Shown here in pieces: positions 61,192-64,000 of a stretch of 64,000 bases of DNA. The position numbers were made by a program, and so were the translations under genes. Source of the DNA: Pseudomonas weihenstephanensis (GTDB lineage: Bacteria > Pseudomonadota > Gammaproteobacteria > Pseudomonadales > Pseudomonadaceae); the NCBI RefSeq assembly GCF_001043055.1, contig NZ_JYLF01000004.1, positions 372,001 to 436,000 on the forward strand. The letters run 5' to 3'. Within the stretch, counting starts at the first letter, position 1, and each line of letters begins with the position of its first letter. The notes beneath the pieces were generated by a model that did no database searches, was not told where the DNA came from, and was given only the letters and a program-made list of their open reading frames with translations.

Positions 61192-62255
61192 GAGATGAGC
61201 AGTTCGCAAGCGTGGTGCTCGACTGGTTCGATCGCCACGGCCGCCATGACCTGCCCTGGCAACAGGGCATCACCCCTTACCGGGTGTGGGTCTCGGAGAT
61301 CATGTTGCAGCAAACCCAGGTCAGCACTGTGCTGAACTACTTCGACCGGTTCATGGCGTCATTGCCCACGGTCCAAGCACTGGCCGCCGCCCCCGAAGAC
61401 GAAGTCCTGCACCTGTGGACCGGGCTGGGTTACTACACCCGCGCCCGCAACTTGCAGAAAACCGCGAAAATCATCGTCGAGCACTACGCCGGTGAATTCC
61501 CGCGCGATGTCGAAAAACTCGTGGAGCTGCCCGGTATCGGGCTATCCACTGCGGGCGCGATTGCCAGTATCAGCATGGGCCTGCGCGCACCGATCCTCGA
61601 CGGCAACGTCAAGCGCGTGCTTGCACGCTACACCGCGCAAGAGGGGTATCCGGGCGAGCCCAAGGTGGCTAAACAGCTGTGGGCCACTGCCGAGCGCTTC
61701 ACCCCGCACGAGCGCGTCAATGCCTACACCCAGGCCATGATGGACATGGGCGCAACGCTGTGCACGCGCAGCAAACCCAGTTGCTTGCTCTGCCCGCTTG
61801 AAAGCAGCTGTGAAGCCCACCTGCTAGGCCTTGAGACGCGCTACCCGATCCCTAAACCGCGTAAAACCATCCCGCAAAGGCGCACATTGATGCCGATGCT
61901 GGCCAATGGCGAGGGCGCCATTCTGCTTTACCGTCGCCCCTCGACCGGCCTGTGGGGCGGTTTGTGGAGCCTGCCCGAGCTGGATGACCTCAACGACATC
62001 GAGCATTTGGCGCTGCAACACTCACTCAAGGTGGGCGCCCAACACCCCATGCCCGGCCTGACCCACACCTTCAGCCATTTTCAGCTGGCCATCGAGCCGT
62101 GGCTGATCCACGTCAAGGAGGCGGGTCATCACGTGGCCGAGGCCGATTGGCTCTGGTATAACCTCGCCACCCCACCGCGCCTGGGCCTGGCGGCCCCGGT
62201 CAAAAAACTGCTCAAACACGCAGCCGACCTATTGAACGCAGGAGAGTCGTCATGA
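61188..62255 (+). CDS. mutY: A/G-specific adenine glycosylase MutY
   Basis: This 355-residue base-excision enzyme removes A opposite 8-oxoG. Catalytic and HhH segments ([48 protein letters not shown]) and the iron-sulfur site C-x6-C-x2-C-x5-C ([17 protein letters not shown]) are present, with a C-terminal NUDIX-like domain. Overlaps asmA upstream and yggX downstream. Confidence 0.97.
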   Translation: MRDEQFASVVLDWFDRHGRHDLPWQQGITPYRVWVSEIMLQQTQVSTVLNYFDRFMASLPTVQALAAAPEDEVLHLWTGLGYYTRARNLQKTAKIIVEHYAGEFPRDVEKLVELPGIGLSTAGAIASISMGLRAPILDGNVKRVLARYTAQEGYPGEPKVAKQLWATAERFTPHERVNAYTQAMMDMGATLCTRSKPSCLLCPLESSCEAHLLGLETRYPIPKPRKTIPQRRTLMPMLANGEGAILLYRRPSTGLWGGLWSLPELDDLNDIEHLALQHSLKVGAQHPMPGLTHTFSHFQLAIEPWLIHVKEAGHHVAEADWLWYNLATPPRLGLAAPVKKLLKHAADLLNAGESS

Positions 62256-62524
62256 CCCGCACCATCATGTGCCGCAAGTACAAAGAAGAACTGCCCGCGC
62301 TGGAGCGCCCTCCGTTTCCGGGCGCCAAAGGTCAGGACATTTTCGATCACGTCTCGGCCAAAGCCTGGGCAGACTGGCAAAAACACCAAACCCTGCTGAT
62401 CAACGAAAAGCGTTTGAACATGATGAACGCCCAAGACCGTAAATACTTGCAGGGCGAGATGGACAAGTTCTTCAGCGGTGAAGAATACGCGCAGGCAGAA
62501 GGCTATGTTCCGCCAAGCGAATAA
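62252..62524 (+). CDS. yggX: Oxidative damage protection protein YggX
   Basis: This 90-residue protein starts [21 protein letters not shown] and carries the conserved Cys of the YggX family, which protects iron-sulfur clusters from superoxide damage. Its ATG overlaps the mutY stop. Such asmA-mutY-yggX operons are common in pseudomonads. Confidence 0.95.
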   Translation: MTRTIMCRKYKEELPALERPPFPGAKGQDIFDHVSAKAWADWQKHQTLLINEKRLNMMNAQDRKYLQGEMDKFFSGEEYAQAEGYVPPSE

Positions 62525-62628
62525 ACCCCGGTTTTAAAGGGTTTGGTCTGTAAGCGACGGTAATAATTAAATATTTTTCAAAAAAGTGTTTGACGACTTA
62601 TCGAAAAAAGCTTCTAATGCGCCCCGTT

Positions 62629-62704
62629 GCCCAGATAGCTCAGTCGGTAGAGCAGGGGATTGAAAATCCCCGTGTCGGCGGTTCGATTCCGTCTCTGGGC
62701 ACCA
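62629..62704 (+). tRNA. tRNA-Phe (GAA)
   Basis: This 76-base gene has paired acceptor ends GCCCAGA/TCTGGGC with encoded CCA, a TTCGATTCC T-loop and anticodon GAA at 62662-62664 in the TTGAAAA loop. It lies about 100 bases after yggX. Confidence 0.97.
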
Positions 62705-62745
62705 CATTCAGCTTTGATGTGGTGTTTACACCACCGCAAAGCAAA

Positions 62746-62775
62746 CAAAAAACCCGCCCAGTGCGGGTTTTTTGT
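62746..62775 (+). terminator. Terminator after tRNA-Phe
   Basis: AAAAAACCCGC-CCAGT-GCGGGTTTTTT has balanced A and T runs; a second small hairpin (ACCACATTCAGC/TGATGTGGT) precedes it. Confidence 0.85.
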
Positions 62776-62947
62776 TGGGCGCGATTTAGTGCCGCCTCAC
62801 ACTGCTTGCCAACACCCTCAAACACGGGCGCCCAGCCCACGGCCTGCCCGGCTTCAAGCCCGATAATTGACCCAATCCACGATCCACGCTTGGTGATCCC
62901 CGAAAGCTGAGGTTCAATAACCGCCTTAGCCCGTACAGGACACGTTC

Positions 62948-63418
62948 ATGGCAACGCCAAAGAAACAGCACAAGCACGCACAGCGGGCCAAAACCAAAGC
63001 CAAGCAAAACCGCATCGGCAAACCGGCCAAGGCTTCGGCGTCTGCGCTGATCGACAGCCCGTTCGATGACGTCAAAATCGACCTCAGCACGTTCGACTTT
63101 CAGGACATCAAAGACAACGGCTTCGAACCCGCCGATTTCGACGATCTGTTTCAGGCCATGAAGGCCGCCGAAGCCATCAGCCTGCAAGCCCTGTGCAGCG
63201 TGTTCCTGCAATACCCGGTGCTGGAGCTGGTGATCAGCGAAGAAGAGGAAGAAGACGCGACCGATTTCCTGATGGGCCTGCTCATTGCCTTCCGCATGAG
63301 CGAGCACGGCGATGACGAAGACAGCGCGCTGGCGTGGGTCGAAACCCCGGCCTTCCAGACCGCCTACGTTGAAGCCTCGCGCTTGCTGGCCGAACGCAAT
63401 GCGCGGAGCACGCACTGA
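62948..63418 (+). CDS. Hypothetical Pseudomonas protein, acidic
   Basis: This 156-residue cytosolic protein has a Lys/Ala-rich basic N-terminus (PKKQHKHAQRAKTKAKQNR) and a strongly acidic centre (SEEEEEDATDF). I do not recognise a domain. It begins with a fair ribosome site (AGGACACGTTC) and its stop codon overlaps the next reading frame, suggesting an operon. Confidence 0.7.
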   Translation: MATPKKQHKHAQRAKTKAKQNRIGKPAKASASALIDSPFDDVKIDLSTFDFQDIKDNGFEPADFDDLFQAMKAAEAISLQALCSVFLQYPVLELVISEEEEEDATDFLMGLLIAFRMSEHGDDEDSALAWVETPAFQTAYVEASRLLAERNARSTH

Positions 63419-64000
63419 CGCACATCTGCAACCAAGCCATCAGCCGGGCGTTTTTCGAGCCTGCCGCTGACGGTTATCGGTTGGGCGGTTTTGAGTGGCG
63501 CCACGGGGTGCCCGACCCCTCCCGCGCTGTGGTGATCATCAGCGCCGCCACATCGGTGCGCTGCACCTACTACGCCCGTTTTGCCGACTACCTGTTCAAT
63601 CACGGGTTGGACGTGATGCTGTATGACTATCGCGGCATCGGCGTGTCCCGCAGCGGTTCATTGCGCGGGTTTAAAGCCTCGTGGTCGGACTGGGGCGTGC
63701 TGGACGCGCACGCGATCCTCATGCGCGCCCAGCGTGAATGTCCAGGCCAACCGATTGATATGGTCGGCCACAGCTTTGGCGGCTGCACAGTGGGGCTGGC
63801 GGCGGGTGCCTCGCGAGTTCGGCGGTTAGTGACGGTGGGGGCGCAATTCGCTTATTGGCGCGATTACGCCGCCGCGCAACGCTGGCCCATGTTCGCCCGC
63901 TGGCACGTGGTCATGCCGCTGCTGACGCGGTTGTGCGGGTATTTCCCCGGCAAACGCCTGGGCTGGCTCGAAGACACCCCCGCTGGCGTGGTCAACGACT
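63415..64000 (+). CDS. Alpha/beta hydrolase, N-terminal part (cut by window edge)
   Basis: Reading in the +1 frame from about 63415, the protein shows an alpha/beta-hydrolase core: the DYRGIGVSRSG oxyanion segment and nucleophile elbow GHSFGGCTVGL. No ATG opens the frame; a CTG at 63415 overlapping the previous stop, or a later TTG at 63481, could start it, so the start is uncertain. About 195 residues are visible. Function unknown beyond hydrolase. Confidence 0.75.
   Translation, partial: MTHICNQAISRAFFEPAADGYRLGGFEWRHGVPDPSRAVVIISAATSVRCTYYARFADYLFNHGLDVMLYDYRGIGVSRSGSLRGFKASWSDWGVLDAHAILMRAQRECPGQPIDMVGHSFGGCTVGLAAGASRVRRLVTVGAQFAYWRDYAAAQRWPMFARWHVVMPLLTRLCGYFPGKRLGWLEDTPAGVVND

Noticed and set aside
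62629..62704. tRNA-Phe as an integration site for a mobile element
   Set aside because: No integrase gene and no repeat of the tRNA 3' end is seen within the window downstream.

Overview
The window looks like chromosomal DNA of a Pseudomonas, probably from the fluorescens/syringae side of the genus. The evidence is moderately high GC, gene blocks typical of Pseudomonas (hut, pckA/hslO/hslR, rimB-rimK, ompR-envZ, gshA-argA-argE, typA-thiI-glnA-ntrBC, trmL-secB-grxC-gpmI, hisBHAF, mutY-yggX) and many REP-like palindromes between genes. It is almost wholly core genome. Two short stretches, about 48.2-52.4 kb and 55.8-56.5 kb, do not fit their conserved neighbours in base use and content.

Layout. 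0-3.6 kb: histidine-utilisation genes hutU (partial), hutD, hutC and hutF, with two HutC operators and a sigma-54-type hutU promoter. 3.9-5.1 kb: an unassigned GxSxG protein. 5.1-16 kb: recQ, a DUF1493 protein, pckA, hslO, a PAP2 phosphatase, hslR, rimB-rimK and envZ/ompR. 16-25 kb: tex, a thioesterase, gshA, argA, argE and a CYTH/CHAD triphosphatase. 25-34 kb: two lipoproteins, fbp, glgP, a YkgJ-type protein, typA and thiI. 34.5-39.9 kb: a nitrogen-control block of glnA with a sigma-54 promoter and NtrC-like sites, ntrB, ntrC and a probable NrsZ-type small RNA with its own sigma-54 promoter. 39.9-48.2 kb: a membrane-anchored protein, trmL, secB, grxC, a rhodanese-like protein, gpmI, envC, ctpA, a divergent polysaccharide deacetylase and a periplasmic binding protein.

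48.2-52.4 kb is the most unusual part. A 1171-residue protein is preceded, 39 bases upstream of its start codon, by a near-consensus HrpL box (GGAACA-N16-CCACTCA). Its N-terminus is rich in Ser, Pro and Thr and has no acidic residue before position 20, as in type III effectors. Its C-terminus carries a Cys/His pattern resembling CheD/CNF-type glutamine deamidases. I infer a HrpL-controlled type III effector or toxin not yet tied to a known family. No immunity gene, chaperone or secretion apparatus is visible in the window.

52.5-64 kb: the his operon (hisB-hisH-DUF2164-hisA-hisF) with overlapping start and stop codons, an AT-rich orphan gene, an OFA-family MFS transporter, an asmA-mutY-yggX operon, tRNA-Phe(GAA), a hypothetical protein and a truncated alpha/beta hydrolase. 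Carbon and nitrogen regulation recurs in the window: histidine catabolism, glutamine synthetase, NtrBC and the sRNA all use sigma-54-type promoters.
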